Source: Bryobacteraceae bacterium
GTDB lineage: Bacteria > Acidobacteriota > Terriglobia > Bryobacterales > Bryobacteraceae
Reading direction: 5' to 3'
Length of the DNA stretch: 64,000 nucleotides
Assembly (NCBI GenBank): GCA_025928545.1
Contig: JAICJH010000004.1
Coordinates: 62,001 to 126,000 of the forward strand
Part shown: in pieces, positions 1 through 8,045 of the stretch
Numbering within the stretch: the first letter of the stretch is position 1
Layout: every line of letters begins with the position of its first letter
Notes under the pieces: model-generated
The model's database searches: none
Told to the model about the DNA's origin: nothing
Seen by the model: the letters and a program-made list of their open reading frames with translations, nothing else
Program-made: the position numbers and the translations under genes

Positions 1-201
1 CACTATCGTCGCGGGACCGAGGGCCGCACCATACACCACGAATATGGAACCCTGGGCGATGCCGAAATTCGGCAGACCCGGAAGAATATTGCTGGCCGGG
101 TTCTGAACCGAATTTGGAATCGGGCTTTGAGCGAACAGGCAGGTGGCCGATAACAGCAAGGCGGGCAGGGACGCCAGCGGCAGTTTTGGAGCGACTCTCA
201 T
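1..201 (-). CDS. Secreted TIGR03437-type protein, N-terminal fragment
   Basis: This is the first 67 codons of a gene that runs off the left edge of the window. The ATG at 201 is preceded on the minus strand by an AGAGG ribosome-binding site. Residues 1-24 form a signal peptide ending in a CLFAQS cleavage region. The next stretch contains NPASNILPGL and GIAQGSIFVVYG, which match the start of the TIGR03437 domain found in secreted proteins of Solibacter-like Acidobacteria; in that domain a phrase about 'NAAS..PG..GIAQGSIF..G..LGP' recurs. Function in the family is unknown and probably extracellular. It is divergent from the lipoprotein-like gene at 425. Confidence 0.75.
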   Translation of the reverse strand, partial: MRVAPKLPLASLPALLLSATCLFAQSPIPNSVQNPASNILPGLPNFGIAQGSIFVVYGAALGPATIV

Positions 202-330
202 AAACCTCTGCTTCAGGCAATGACGCGTGCTCCTTCAACGCTATCACCGCGGAACCGGCGCTGGCATATTCACCTGGAGGAATTTGTACAATTCCGCAGT
301 CTTTTAAAGCCGGCTGAACAGCTCTTGCGA

Positions 331-450
331 TCCGCCGTAAAGGTACGATCCGAAACGTACTGTAATGCGCCTCAGGCCAGGCCGCAGCCGACCAATCCGC
401 TCCCGAACGAATTACTATGAAGACATGACCAGACGAGAGGCACTTGCGAT
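331..450 (+). repeat. Copy A of a diverged 120-bp duplication
   Basis: Positions 331-450 align with 3481-3600 with only small indels. Shared blocks include the runs around AAAGGTAC, CTGTAATGCGC, CCAGGCCGCAG, GAACGAATTA and AGACATGACC. Here the block covers the upstream region and first nine codons of the gene at 425, so this copy is the intact one. The shared upstream part may hold the promoter of that gene. Confidence 0.8.
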
Positions 451-1024
451 CGGTTCGGGCTTGCTTCTGCAGAGTTGTTCTGACGAGACTCCCGTCAAAA
501 AAACTGTCGAAAAACCGCCGGAACCGGTGTCTGGCCTCCATGCCCTTTATCAGATGTTCACGTTTGCACGGACCTGGGCGCAGGATTTGAGGGTGATCCG
601 GCTTTCAAACCGCGACATCCCGGACGTCAAACCTTTGCCGGGCAAGTCCGCGGTTTGGCAAGCCATGTTTGCGTCGCAAATCATGGGCAAAGCGCGCACT
701 TATACCTTCTCTGTGTATGAAGCGAGCGCGACCTTACGCAAGGGCATTTTCCCGGATGCGCCGGTGCCGCTGTCGAGCGATACGCTGTCCTTTGCGGTGG
801 GCGAAGCAAAAACGGATTCGGATGCAGCGTGGGAAATTGCGCGAAGCCACGGCCAGCAGTACGCGGACCAGCATCCCGAAACGCCGATCTCCTACGTGCT
901 CGAAAGCGATCGTCAGTCGCATGCCCCGGTCTGGCGGGTCATCTGGGGTGAAAGCGTTGCCACCAGCAGCTTTTCGATTCTGGTGGACGCCGCTGCCGGG
1001 ACCTATATCCGTATTCTGCACTAG
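425..1024 (+). CDS. Putative PepSY-like lipoprotein
   Basis: Encodes 199 residues. I chose the ATG at 425 because residues 1-18 then form a short basic-plus-hydrophobic signal ending in LLQSC, close to a lipobox, with Cys18 as the possible lipidated residue. The frame is open back to 365 but that part has no signal-like character. The C-terminal 45 residues (VWRVIWGES followed by VDAAAGTYIRIL) resemble a PepSY-type strand pattern, which suggests an envelope protein, but no catalytic motif is visible. The start lies inside the duplicated block 331-450. The ribosome-binding site is weak. Exact function is unknown. Confidence 0.6.
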   Translation: MTRREALAIGSGLLLQSCSDETPVKKTVEKPPEPVSGLHALYQMFTFARTWAQDLRVIRLSNRDIPDVKPLPGKSAVWQAMFASQIMGKARTYTFSVYEASATLRKGIFPDAPVPLSSDTLSFAVGEAKTDSDAAWEIARSHGQQYADQHPETPISYVLESDRQSHAPVWRVIWGESVATSSFSILVDAAAGTYIRILH

Positions 1025-1137
1025 CAGCGTCGTCAGCAAACCGGAAGGTGGTGCTTGCCACGACCGTTATCGCTTCGGCCAACCGTGCGCCTGATAGTAT
1101 CCCTTCCCCCAGCTTGCCTCTGTCACCGCGGTGGTCT

Positions 1138-3132
1138 TCAGTGCGCTTCGTGGGGAGCACGGCGAACAACCGGTTGAGCGGCCGTCGCGGCTACATAGAT
1201 CCGGAAAGAATTGCTGGACACCGCGCCCGAGGGTGTCTGTACCCTCAGCAAAAGAGTAGGCCCACCTGCGGCAGGGGTTCCCAAACCGACATAACTCACA
1301 TTGAAATTGATCTGGCTGGTCCCCGCAATCTGAAAGGGCGCGGGGCCGGCATAAGTAGTCGGAACGGGGAACGCGGCCAGGTTGAAACCAATCGCCATAA
1401 GTACTTCCAGCGTTACCGGAAACGTATTCACAGGCAGCGGCGATCCGGTCACCAGCGCTCCATCTGCGGGCGATGAACTGATGGGCCCAAGACCAGTCGC
1501 AAAGATCGCAACAATGGAATTGGGCGATGCGGGGTTCGAAGCCGAGTTCAGCGTCCCATCCTGATTCACGGCCACAGCAAAAGTGCCGTCCACTGTCAGA
1601 ACTCCCGGTGCGGCGGGCGCGACTGGCCACGTGAGGCAGTTGGTCCTGACCTGGTTGTACGTGACGCAAACCTGCGTAGTCGGCCCGGCAACAGACCACG
1701 GAACCGCCGCGTTGATCTGGGAATCCTGCGCCCACATGAGTGGCGCAGGCACACCGTCGAAGGTCACCTCCACGCCGCCTGCCTCGGTTGGAAAGGGACT
1801 CAGCGGTGTAGCGCCGGCCACAATTCCCTGGAGAGGGCCAAGACTGTTTCCATATAACGCCACCATCTCGCCGGGAGCGACGGCGCCGTTGCTGAAGGTA
1901 TAAGCGCTGGCGACACAGGCAAGCGGCAGGGTCTGCGCACTTGCATTCGGCGAGAAGTTCAGCAGAACGCCGCCAGCAAGTTGCGGAAACGGCCCGTCCT
2001 GAGTCGGCCTGAGCGTCGGATCGGCGGTGGCCGCCACGAACAATCCGGAGTCCGATCCCAGCGCGATGACCGGATTCGCCGGCGGCGTACTTGTTGCGCC
2101 AGGCAGGTAAGTGGTCTGCAGAATCGTGCCATCCGGAGCATAGACATTCATCCATGTCGTGCCGCATGGTGCAACGCTGTTTCTGGTCGGTATTCCGAAG
2201 GGGCCTGTATAGCCGGTGATGTACGCATTACCCGCAGCGTCGAGCACCAGTGCTCCCGCCGCAGGGACCGTCCAGACGGGCGACGTCTGCGAAAGCACTG
2301 TGTTGGAGAATACACTGCCTCCGGTTCGGTCGATGCGCTGCAGAGATCGGTTTCCACTGGCATCGCTGCCATACAGAACCGCATCCCCGTTAGGCGCCAC
2401 GGCAAGTCCCGCGTGAGTGATCTGCCGTTGAGGCGTGACCGTGAGCCACGTTGCCTGATCCGGCGCCAGTCGAACCAGAATATAGGGCGCATTAGGAGCT
2501 GGACCGAAAACGGAGTTAGGGTAGCTTCCGATCACGACATCGGAGCCGCTTGGGTCGACGGCAATAGAGATTGGCTGTGTCGGAAGGTTCGGGAATGTCG
2601 CATCAATCGCGCCAGACGTGTTCAACCGGACGACGCACTCCGGCCTACACGCGGATCCGGCAATGAACGCGCGTCCGCTGGCATCGACCGCCAGGCTGGC
2701 AACATAACCGATGCCTCCGTCACTGAGCAGGGTTTTCCATAGAACCGTCGTCCCATCGGCGGCGCTCAGCTTCTCAATCACAAACGGGAAGACCACAGGC
2801 GAAGTCGACGGCGGACCAGCAGGAATCACGTAAATGCCTCCATTGGGATCCACTGCCCAGACCTGGACACGAAATGCCAGAGTGTTCTGCCACAAGATCG
2901 TCTTCCCGTCTGCGGCAAGTTTCGTCAGACACGACGGCGAAAAGAAGTCAGACGTGCAAAACGACAGAATATAGAGCGCCCCGGAACTGTCGCTTGCTAT
3001 GTTGGCTTTCTGCCGGACTTGGTCGATAGTTGGTCCCCACTCGGTGTAATTGAGACCTAAGCGGAAATCGGCCGCCGCTGCGAAAGGGGGCACGGTCAAT
3101 AACGTGAGCCATACGAATGCTACGCGGCGCAT
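1138..3132 (-). CDS. Secreted beta-propeller protein with C-terminal TIGR03437 domain
   Basis: Encodes 664 residues. Residues 1-20 are a signal peptide (ending FAAAAD). Residues about 25-400 contain repeated blocks of the type VDPSG, VAPNGDAVLYGSD and LDAAGNAYITGYTG, as in SBBP/NHL-type beta-propellers. From about residue 415 the sequence matches the TIGR03437 C-terminal domain: GEMVALYGNSLGPLQG, a central VEVTFDGVPAPLMWAQDSQI block, then SNPASPNSIVAIFATGLGP and APFQIAGTSQINFNV. This architecture is common in Solibacter-like Acidobacteria, where the proteins are thought to be exported; ligand and role are unknown. It is transcribed toward the lipoprotein-like gene at 425, with a gap of 113 bases. 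Confidence 0.85.
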   Translation of the reverse strand: MRRVAFVWLTLLTVPPFAAAADFRLGLNYTEWGPTIDQVRQKANIASDSSGALYILSFCTSDFFSPSCLTKLAADGKTILWQNTLAFRVQVWAVDPNGGIYVIPAGPPSTSPVVFPFVIEKLSAADGTTVLWKTLLSDGGIGYVASLAVDASGRAFIAGSACRPECVVRLNTSGAIDATFPNLPTQPISIAVDPSGSDVVIGSYPNSVFGPAPNAPYILVRLAPDQATWLTVTPQRQITHAGLAVAPNGDAVLYGSDASGNRSLQRIDRTGGSVFSNTVLSQTSPVWTVPAAGALVLDAAGNAYITGYTGPFGIPTRNSVAPCGTTWMNVYAPDGTILQTTYLPGATSTPPANPVIALGSDSGLFVAATADPTLRPTQDGPFPQLAGGVLLNFSPNASAQTLPLACVASAYTFSNGAVAPGEMVALYGNSLGPLQGIVAGATPLSPFPTEAGGVEVTFDGVPAPLMWAQDSQINAAVPWSVAGPTTQVCVTYNQVRTNCLTWPVAPAAPGVLTVDGTFAVAVNQDGTLNSASNPASPNSIVAIFATGLGPISSSPADGALVTGSPLPVNTFPVTLEVLMAIGFNLAAFPVPTTYAGPAPFQIAGTSQINFNVSYVGLGTPAAGGPTLLLRVQTPSGAVSSNSFRIYVAATAAQPVVRRAPHEAH

Positions 3133-3646
3133 GATACAGCGCGTGCACTTGGGATGCCAATGGATCTATCGTAAATCGTGGCTGTTAACGAAATAATGTG
3201 TGTCGCCTTGCCACGGATTGACCTCGTGACAGGCACACCGGAATTGCGATTACGCTTCAGGATACCGATCGGGGGGCACATGGTTCGGCGGTGTCAGGCG
3301 GGCGATGCTGCGGCATCAGTGATTGAACAGCGATGATCAGCCCGGCATCGGACTTTCTTCAGAATATGCGCTCCTCGGTGATAAAACACGATCATGAGCT
3401 ACGGTGCGCTGGACAGATCACTGCAAGCAGGTCTACGTTTTGACACGCGGAAAATCGTGCAGCTTGCGCCCTGGCTGAAATCCGCGCAAAGGTACAATCG
3501 AAGCCTACTGTAATGCGCGCCACACCAGGCCGCAGTCGACCGATCCACTCCTGAACGAATTATTATTAAGACATGACCCAGACCAGAGGCACTCGCGATT
3601 AGCCGCATTGCCACCAGACCGGAATGTCCCATAGAGGAGACCATCG
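3133..3646. other. Intergenic region with gene-fragment copy
   Basis: This 514-base divergent spacer separates the propeller gene and the metallo-beta-lactamase-fold gene. It contains the second copy of the duplicated block (3481-3600), and an AGAGGAGA ribosome-binding site at 3633-3640 serving the gene at 3647. Nothing else in it could be supported as coding or as a structured RNA. Confidence 0.6.
3481..3600 (+). pseudogene. Copy B of the duplication: decayed 5' end of a paralogue of the gene at 425
   Basis: This block matches 331-450. The counterpart of the start codon is the ATG at 3573, but one inserted C shifts the frame. The resulting peptide is only nine codons (MTQTRGTRD) before a TAG at 3600-3602. 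The rest of the gene is absent; the metallo-beta-lactamase-fold gene begins 45 bases later. The simplest reading is a duplicated lipoprotein gene whose body was deleted or replaced, leaving its promoter-proximal region. Confidence 0.6.
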
Positions 3647-4423
3647 ATGGTAAGTACGACAGAAATTGCAAAAGACGTATTCCGCGTAGCCGTTTTCGTT
3701 CCGGAGATCAATCTTGAGTTCAGCCATTTCCTGGTAAGGGACGACGAGCCACTGCTGTTCCATGCCGGACTGCGCGGAATGTTTCCAGTCGTAAGCGAAC
3801 AGGTCTCCCGGCTGATCGACATCTCTAAAATCCGGCATATTGGCTTCAGTCATTTTGAATCGGACGAATGCGGAGCTTTGAACAAATGGCTCGAACTCGC
3901 GCCTGCCGCTCAGCCCGTTTGTGGCCTTGTGGGCGCGCTTGTCAGCGTGAACGACTTCTCTATAAGGCCGGCCCGCGCTATGACAAAGGACGATGTCCTG
4001 TCTACCGGGCAGTACAAATTTCGTTTCATTCCCACACCCCATGTTCCACATGGTTGGGACGCCGGCGTTCTGTTTGAAGAAACGGAGAAGACATTGTTCT
4101 GCTCGGATCTCTTCCATCAATGGGGTCAGCACTCACCAACAACTACGGACAGCATAATGGACCGATGTCAGGATGCGCTGCTGCAGGCGGAAGCCGGTCC
4201 GTTCGCGAACTACGTGCCATACACGCACCATACCGGGCGTGTATTGGAGGGACTGGCGGAATACACTCCGAAAACTCTTGCTGCAATGCACGGTTCAACA
4301 TACTGCGGCAATGGAGCAAAGGCCATCCGGGATCTCGCCACCATCATGCGTGAGGTGCTGGGTCCGAAGACCGAACGCGGTGAGACCACCTCGATGGGCA
4401 CGATCAGAACGAAAGAGGACTGA
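3647..4423 (+). CDS. ODP-type metallo-beta-lactamase-fold protein (flavodiiron-like di-iron domain)
   Basis: Encodes 258 residues. The metal-ligand pattern is that of the diiron domain of flavodiiron proteins rather than of classical lactamases: HFESDECG (H-x-E-x-D-E) near residue 68, TPHVPHGWD near 129, FCSDLFH near 150 and MHGST near 214. No flavodoxin domain follows, so it is a stand-alone ODP-like domain. Family members bind oxygen or act in oxygen/NO sensing or reduction together with separate redox partners; that role is inferred. A strong ribosome-binding site AGAGGAGA precedes the ATG. It sits just after the decayed gene fragment and has no operon partner. Confidence 0.75.
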   Translation: MVSTTEIAKDVFRVAVFVPEINLEFSHFLVRDDEPLLFHAGLRGMFPVVSEQVSRLIDISKIRHIGFSHFESDECGALNKWLELAPAAQPVCGLVGALVSVNDFSIRPARAMTKDDVLSTGQYKFRFIPTPHVPHGWDAGVLFEETEKTLFCSDLFHQWGQHSPTTTDSIMDRCQDALLQAEAGPFANYVPYTHHTGRVLEGLAEYTPKTLAAMHGSTYCGNGAKAIRDLATIMREVLGPKTERGETTSMGTIRTKED

Positions 4424-4686
4424 AGTTCCACCGGGGAACGCGTCGGGAGTACTTCTTGCCAAAGGGATGATGCAGGGACAGGCCCGGTGACCCATTTCCC
4501 GAGGTGGCTTGTCGCCCGGGATCCGAGCGGGCAGGGGCGCCACATACGGCCCGATCATGCCCGCCCGGTTCACCATGCGTGAAGGACTTCATTCCAGATA
4601 TTCGCGGTCCTAAACGTCGCAATAGAGGTTGAGGATATTTGCAGAGGCGTCGGAGCGATCGGCCTGGCCTCACAACCTTTTCATCG

Positions 4687-5469
4687 TTAGCGAAGCTCGC
4701 GACCGTAAGCATTACCATTCTGGGTCCGCGAGCTGGCCCCGGTGAACTCGTATGAGCCGGAGACGACGGTATTTCGCCGGGTATCTACCCCGCAGGAATA
4801 CGAGAGATCCCTCGACTCACTCCGGGTGCGTGCGCTTCCGCGGCCCTGAATGGACTCCTGAGTGCTTCGGCCCTGTCCCCTTCCTCGGCCCCCGTCCCGA
4901 GCGTAGCCCTGGCGGTTTGCGAAGGGTTCGAAATCGATGTAAGATCCGCGTCCGTTCTGTGTGACGAAGCGCTGACGGACAACGTCCTGGCATGCGCGAA
5001 CATCATCGAAGAATGGCGCGGGCGCGGCCGCGACATCCTCCTCTGGACGCCAGCTCACTGCAAACGCGTAATTATCGCCGCCGCTCTGCCTGTCTTCAAT
5101 CTGGATCACAGCCGTGAAATTATTTCCCCGGTTCGGCGTCTGCGTCAGGGTCGCTGGGCTTCGTCCAGCCGTCTGATGTATCTGGAAATCGCCAACCGAA
5201 TTATACGGGAGCGCCTGAGAACACTCACTGCCCTCATCGCGGCTCTTCGAGCCCTCAATGGTTCGCATGAAGATACTGTCGCCACGCAAACGAATTTCAG
5301 CGCGATTGTCTACCCAAAGACGAACCTCGCATTTGCCTTCCCGTGCCCGCGCATCCCAGCCCGGTAACTGTCGGGCTCGCACCTGTATATCGAACTGCCC
5401 GAAAGCGGCCCCGGACATAGAAAGGCTCGCGGCGGCGATCATGAAGCAACGAAATTTAATCTTGAACAT
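4687..5469 (-). CDS. Secreted protein of unknown function with Arg/Gly-rich segment
   Basis: Encodes 260 residues from the ATG at 5469, which has an AGGAGA ribosome-binding site and starts a clear signal peptide (residues 1-25, ending GAAFGQF). The mature part opens with a carbohydrate-binding-like or lectin-like pattern (DIQVRARQLPGWDA, CEVRLWVDNRAEIRLRGDSI). Near residue 190 it becomes rich in Gly, Arg and Gln (ARDGGRGRGQGRSTQ). Two Cys residues near 135 and 190 and another pair at about 57 and 225 could form disulfides. I recognise no family. The longer upstream reading of this frame is excluded because it runs through the small membrane-protein gene at 5517. Confidence 0.6.
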   Translation of the reverse strand: MFKIKFRCFMIAAASLSMSGAAFGQFDIQVRARQLPGWDARAREGKCEVRLWVDNRAEIRLRGDSIFMRTIEGSKSRDEGSECSQALPYNSVGDFQIHQTAGRSPATLTQTPNRGNNFTAVIQIEDRQSGGDNYAFAVSWRPEEDVAAAPAPFFDDVRACQDVVRQRFVTQNGRGSYIDFEPFANRQGYARDGGRGRGQGRSTQESIQGRGSARTRSESRDLSYSCGVDTRRNTVVSGSYEFTGASSRTQNGNAYGRELR

Positions 5470-5516
5470 ACTCAGTCTTTTCTCCTGAAACGGATTCTCT
5501 GTTTGACCGCGAAAAC

Positions 5517-5666
5517 TTAAAAGGCGCGGCGGCCCTGAATGACTCTGATGAGGACGACGACGATGGCCGCCACAAGTAATACGTGGATAAACCCCGACAA
5601 GGTGTAGGCCGAAGCCAGTCCCAGCGCCCACAAAATAACCAGAATCAAAGCAATAGTCCAAAGCAT
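5517..5666 (-). CDS. Lmo0937-family small membrane protein
   Basis: Encodes 49 residues: a first hydrophobic helix (LWTIALILVILWALGLASAY), a short loop with SGFIH, a second helix (VLLVAAIVVVLIRVI) and a basic end QGRRAF. This matches the short two-helix Lmo0937 (DUF5670) family, widespread and often induced by envelope stress, whose members are about 50 residues. An AGGAACGATTAA stretch with AGGA as ribosome-binding site precedes the ATG. It lies 47 bases upstream of the secreted-protein gene ending at 4687, on the same strand, so the two may be cotranscribed. Confidence 0.8.
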   Translation of the reverse strand: MLWTIALILVILWALGLASAYTLSGFIHVLLVAAIVVVLIRVIQGRRAF

Positions 5667-6224
5667 TTAATCGTTCCTCATCTTTCAGGGTCGCAACCGT
5701 GCGCCCACAAAAACATCGTGACGGGCGTTTATGATTCACCCGCACGCAAAAGTAAAGGCACGCCCGTGGCCCAACGGCGGAACATTTTGGAAAACCTCAA
5801 AATGCCTGTTTAATGGGTTTAGTACGCAATTCGTGCACGTACCTCCCGTAGCGGGACTGACCTTCAGGAGTCAAGTGACGCGCGGCAGTCATGCGAAGCG
5901 TTTCCCGATTCCCGCCGCGCGGTTGTTTCTAAGCGCCCGGCGGGAAAAAATCGCTTTGCCTCATGGATGACGTGTAAGCAGCCGCCGCCGCACCATCAGT
6001 TTCGCCTGAGCCCTGTATTGGGCTGGGCCAGTTGTGGAAGAACAGATACGCGGCGATGAAGCAGAAATCTTGATTCTGCTGCCAATAACCAGTGGTGTTT
6101 GAGTTGCCACTGCTCCCCTGCGAATCCGATCCAACAGAACTAATTCCCTGTTACTCCGGAAAAAGCCCTATGCTGTTAACATTCACGGAGTTCTGGACCG
6201 AGCAGAGAACCACCGGCAAAGGAA
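5667..6224. other. Intergenic region, divergent
   Basis: This 558-base spacer lies between the small membrane-protein gene (minus) and the TIGR03435 gene (plus). It contains one inverted repeat with 9-bp perfect arms (5909-5917 and 5938-5946, TTCCCGCCG/CGGCGGGAA) and a 20-base loop. The arm is followed by A residues on the plus strand, so it does not fit an intrinsic terminator for either neighbour. No coding sequence could be supported. Confidence 0.5.
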
Positions 6225-7826
6225 ATGAAAGCCATGAAACTTCCCGTCCTGCTTCTAATCACCGCGAGTGCGGCATTCTGCCAATCCTTTGACGCGGCCG
6301 ACGTACATCTGAGCCCGCCCGCCGACCAGGTGAAGGACTCCAAACATCCGACGGTTGCGGGTTTCGCCGCCCCTGACCGCTATGTGATTCACCGCGCCAC
6401 AGTGGTTGACCTGATTGCGCGCGCGTATAACGTCGATGCCGATAAGGTCCTGGGCGGACCGCCATGGGTCGATTACAACCGTTACGAGATCGAGGCGAAG
6501 GCGAAGCCCAACGCGTCCGAAGCCGCGTTGCGGACGATGCTGAAGTCACTGCTCGCCGACCGGTTCGGAGTCGCGGTCAAGCCAGATTCACAGAATGCGC
6601 CGGGTCTGATCCTTTCGCGCGGGAAGGGTAATCCAGGCTATACGTCAGCCGCTCCGGATTCAGGGCCCGCCGGATGCCGGCAGGTTCTCGGTACCCCGCC
6701 ACAGGGCTATGGTGAGCTCAAATGTACGAACGTCGATATGGATACGCTTGCCGCCTCGCTGCGACGTTTGGCCAGCACGACGCCGGCGCAACCGCTGCCC
6801 ATCGCCAACCAGACCGGGCTCGATGGAACGTGGGATCTCGACCTCAAGTGGGAATTAAAGACGGTGCGGGTTACCGCGAATATGTCGACATCGAGTAACG
6901 AGCTTATCCTCGACGCAATTAATAAGATAGGGTTGAAGCTCGATCACGGCGATGTTCCCCAGCCGGTGCTTTCCATCGTGAAGGCGACTGAGCGGCCCAC
7001 GCCCAATGCGGCGAACCTTGCCACCTTGCTGCCCCCGCTTCCCGAACCGAGGTTCGATGTCGCCTCGGTCAAGGCCTGCGAGCCCGATAGCGGTACCGGC
7101 AGGGTGCGCGCAACCTTCGGGCCAGGTGGAACCGTAACCGCCAACTGCATACCGATTTTCGGCCTGATCGACCAGGCGTGGGGTCTGAAGCCGGTGGATC
7201 CCCAGGCAGTATTGCCGGATGGACTAGGCAACCGTCAGCCCATCCCTCTCCTCGCCATTACTGCCAGGGCTCCGGCGGGTATGGCGCCGACACAGGACGC
7301 TGTGGGCGAGTTGATCGCACCCATGCTGCGCGCGCTGCTCATTGAACGCTTGAAGATCAAGTTCCACACGGAAAACCGGCAGATCAACGCGCCGGTTCTG
7401 ACGGCGGTGAAGCCCAAACTGACGAGGACCGCGGACCCCAACGAGCGCAAAGGGTGCAATCGCGATTTCACGAACGCGGCAAGACAGACCGCGAAGCTCG
7501 TGTGCCGCAACATGACAATGGCGGATTTTGCCCAGCAATATAGCGCGGTGGACTACAGCGCGAACTTCGCGGCGCTCGACAAGACCGGACTTGAAGGTTC
7601 CTGGGACTTTACCATCACCTGGGACACCACGGCCCAGATGAATTCTCAGTTTCCCCAGTTTGCCGGGCGGGGCGCCGCGGCCGAAGGCCAGGCGCCGGAC
7701 CCGGATATGGGCCTGACGCTGAACGACGCGATTGAGAAGCAATTGGGCCTGAAGGTGAAGATGGAGAAGCGGGAGATGCCGGTTCTGATCTTCGACCATG
7801 TGGAAACAATACCGACTGAACAGTAA
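6225..7826 (+). CDS. Secreted protein with two TIGR03435 domains
   Basis: Encodes 533 residues (530 if the ATG at 6234 is used; a GGA ribosome-binding site suits either). A signal peptide ends at SAAFCQS. TIGR03435 domains usually occur singly, in secreted proteins of about 280 residues from soil Acidobacteria. Here there are two: residues about 20-270 (FDAADVHLSPP, then YVIHRATVVDLIARAYNVD) and about 275-530 (RFDVASVKACEPDSG, then IPIFGLIDQAWG). Each has the typical TMLKSLLADRFGV- or APMLRALLIERLKI-like core and ends with a GLDGTWD/GLEGSWDF block. Biochemical role is unknown; an exported or periplasmic location is likely. Confidence 0.85.
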   Translation: MKAMKLPVLLLITASAAFCQSFDAADVHLSPPADQVKDSKHPTVAGFAAPDRYVIHRATVVDLIARAYNVDADKVLGGPPWVDYNRYEIEAKAKPNASEAALRTMLKSLLADRFGVAVKPDSQNAPGLILSRGKGNPGYTSAAPDSGPAGCRQVLGTPPQGYGELKCTNVDMDTLAASLRRLASTTPAQPLPIANQTGLDGTWDLDLKWELKTVRVTANMSTSSNELILDAINKIGLKLDHGDVPQPVLSIVKATERPTPNAANLATLLPPLPEPRFDVASVKACEPDSGTGRVRATFGPGGTVTANCIPIFGLIDQAWGLKPVDPQAVLPDGLGNRQPIPLLAITARAPAGMAPTQDAVGELIAPMLRALLIERLKIKFHTENRQINAPVLTAVKPKLTRTADPNERKGCNRDFTNAARQTAKLVCRNMTMADFAQQYSAVDYSANFAALDKTGLEGSWDFTITWDTTAQMNSQFPQFAGRGAAAEGQAPDPDMGLTLNDAIEKQLGLKVKMEKREMPVLIFDHVETIPTEQ

Positions 7827-8045
7827 CGAGGTCTGAAAATCGTCGGCGATAATGACCAAGGCGTTTAATCGCCTTCTGGCTTCGGCAACACCCCGACATC
7901 GAAACCCCACCCAGGATGACGGCGGAAAAGGCCGCCACTAAAACCGCACACCGCGAGCTTAACTCGGCCGCGGCGGCGATTGCTACAATCGGATGTTGAC
8001 CCACCTCCCCCGAGCCGGTTAAACATTCGGTAATATTTTTGTTTG

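Noticed and set aside
1067..2167. Open frame of 366 codons on the minus strand overlapping the TIGR03437 gene in another frame
   Set aside because: It shares the strand but not the frame of the real gene; its Arg/Cys-rich composition is typical of a shifted frame.
5909..5946. Intrinsic terminator
   Set aside because: The stem has 9-bp arms but a 20-base loop, and neither strand has a T-run in the right place.
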